From: Ichthyophis bannanicus
Lineage: Eukaryota; Chordata; Amphibia; Gymnophiona; Ichthyophiidae
NCBI GenBank assembly: GCA_033557465.1
Contig: CM066033.1
Span: 1,307,177,519-1,307,241,518, forward strand
Direction: 5' to 3'
Length of the DNA: 64,000 nt
A program made the translations under genes and the position numbers. The notes beneath the pieces were generated by a model, which worked only from the letters and a program-made list of their open reading frames with translations, had not been told where the DNA came from and searched no databases. Positions 62,801 through 64,000 of the stretch are shown piece by piece (position 1 is the first letter of the stretch; every line of letters starts with the position of its first letter).

Positions 62801-64000
62801 ACACTGATGGCTCACCATGACTGTTCCACGAATTGTCCTGTGCCGTAAGGTATAGTATGTATTAAAAACATAAGATACTGAAAAGCAGATTAGACATACC
62901 AGACATCTGCTGCCAGCTGTTATTAGTCTCTGGGTGCCACTTACATGTTAATGGCTCTGAGATGGTATTTTCAACCTTGAGAGGAAACTGGAGCCTGCCA
63001 CACAGTACTGAAGTCAAACTGCAGCCAACGCGCAAGCAGCTGTCCTCCTAATATCTTGGAAACAAAACAGGCACGTTTAATGGTTCACCAGAATACATGG
63101 AAAGAAATCAGACGTCAGACACATTTCTCTTTTGCATTAAACGTGATGGCACATAAAGAAAAAAAAAGGGCTTGTGCTTTCAATCGAACCTGAAACTAAA
63201 AGCTAAAGAGATCTTTAGAGAAAGCATCCGAAGCTTTTCTGCAGGATGATGTATTCAATCTCTGTTTCTATTGAACAGCAAAGAAAGGCACAGGGGGAAG
63301 GATATTCACCGCCAAACCTTGAACATGAATACTCAGTGCCAGGCCCATATACACCCACCAGCATTGGATATCCAGGTCGGTCGGATGGCGTGTTAGCTAA
63401 CCAGCTAGCGGTGATATTCAGCCGCTGGATGGTTAGCTACAGCGGCTAAGGTTAGACAAGCCTTTCACGTTAGTGCTGTTGAATATCCTGCTGAGCACCA
63501 TCTAGGTGGTTTGCAAGTCTGCAACAGCCGAAATGGCTTTGAATATCCCCCTTGCCACAAAGAGTATATAAAACTTTAAGAGGTTCTGGTCCTTTAATTA
63601 ACACTTCTTTCTTTCTAGATAATTTTCTCTGCATTCAGTAAACAAAGCTCTTTAAATTCAATTTGCTTCAATTAGCTCTTTTGCTTTACAGTCTGTTGCA
63701 TTCTTTCCTTGTCCTCGGTTTGAGAAGCACATTCTGTTTTTCTCTGGCTGAAAGTGCTTGCCACTTAGAAGAATCACTGCAGCTTCCATAGCATGCTACA
63801 CAAAGACAAAAGCAATTGCTCCTCACCAACCCTTCCTGGAAAGCAAACACACCTGCCAAGACTTTAGCCTTTGCAGTGACATTCTGCCCCCGCTGATTAA
63901 CATACAGCGATGTGTTCATATGTTTATAGAGGCCTAAGCACAGTCTTACGGCTTAAGCTCAGAGCTAAATTTTAGGTATCATTAAATCCTAATGTACTTA
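62801..64000. other. Unassigned; 'gaatatc' repeat block at 63300-63570
   Basis: No coding frame supported. 63300-63570 shares 'gaatatcc', 'gttagctaacc' and 'ttagtgctgttgaatatc' with the element at 59963-61863. The remainder looks unique. Confidence 0.35.

Overview
The window is vertebrate, non-coding, repeat-dominated DNA. No host gene could be recognised with confidence. The repeat mix is DIRS tyrosine-recombinase retrotransposons, three CR1 families, L2-clade and RTE LINEs, a Tx1/L1-clade LINE, Ty3/Gypsy remains, hAT and mariner-like DNA elements and tRNA-derived SINEs. This points to a large-genome amphibian, plausibly a caecilian, but that is inference from repeat style; no species marker was seen.

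Layout. 1-13.75 kb: a minus-strand DIRS-like element (RNase H and reverse transcriptase at the left edge, gag to the right) whose gag is split by two plus-strand CR1 insertions, 2073-7164 (a chimeric, damaged copy) and about 7369-12361 (nearly complete, with tandem-repeat 5' UTR, intact esterase-type ORF1 and lightly damaged ORF2). 13.8-20.1 kb: degenerate L1-clade and L2 fragments, a large inverted-repeat element, a 200-bp direct-repeat pair and two copies of a mariner-type MITE. 20.1-24.8 kb: a minus-strand RTE LINE interrupted by a CR1 copy with a 5' inversion and by a tRNA-SINE with a clear target-site duplication. 25-29.3 kb: foldback DNA, a full-length SINE, an unexplained stretch (26.1-27.5 kb), an L2 3' end holding a palindromic MITE, and a CR1-B fragment. 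29.3-37.8 kb: a Tx1/L1-type LINE (ORF1 with one stop, ORF2 with three frame breaks) split by a 2.5-kb hAT element full of minisatellite. 37.8-45.8 kb: a pile of CR1-A, CR1-B and CR1-C copies, including a chimeric insertion and a DNA element made of serial hairpins. 45.9-49.2 kb: a SINE split by an L2 copy. 49.2-55.7 kb: unassigned DNA, a second hAT related inside to the first but with different ends, and a Gypsy pol fragment split by an L2-like LINE and a small hAT. 55.7-59.1 kb: an L2 LINE with one uninterrupted 983-codon ORF, the best-preserved gene here. 59.1-64 kb: CR1-B, L2 and CR1 fragments inside or beside non-autonomous DNA elements, then unassigned sequence.

The genes do not form a pathway. 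Each autonomous LINE or DIRS once encoded its own mobilisation proteins, and SINEs, MITEs and hAT derivatives depend on enzymes supplied elsewhere. The main interest is the order of nesting, signs of template switching and twin priming in LINE insertions, the almost intact L2 and CR1 proteins, and repeated formation of long hairpins.

Family names CR1-A, CR1-B and CR1-C are local labels: A ends in a 'cagtatggcatatctt'-type 3' end, B in 'catttactatgttact', C in 'tcatgtttctatgttt'. Boundaries are read by eye and are good to a few bases where a target duplication is quoted, otherwise to some tens of bases.
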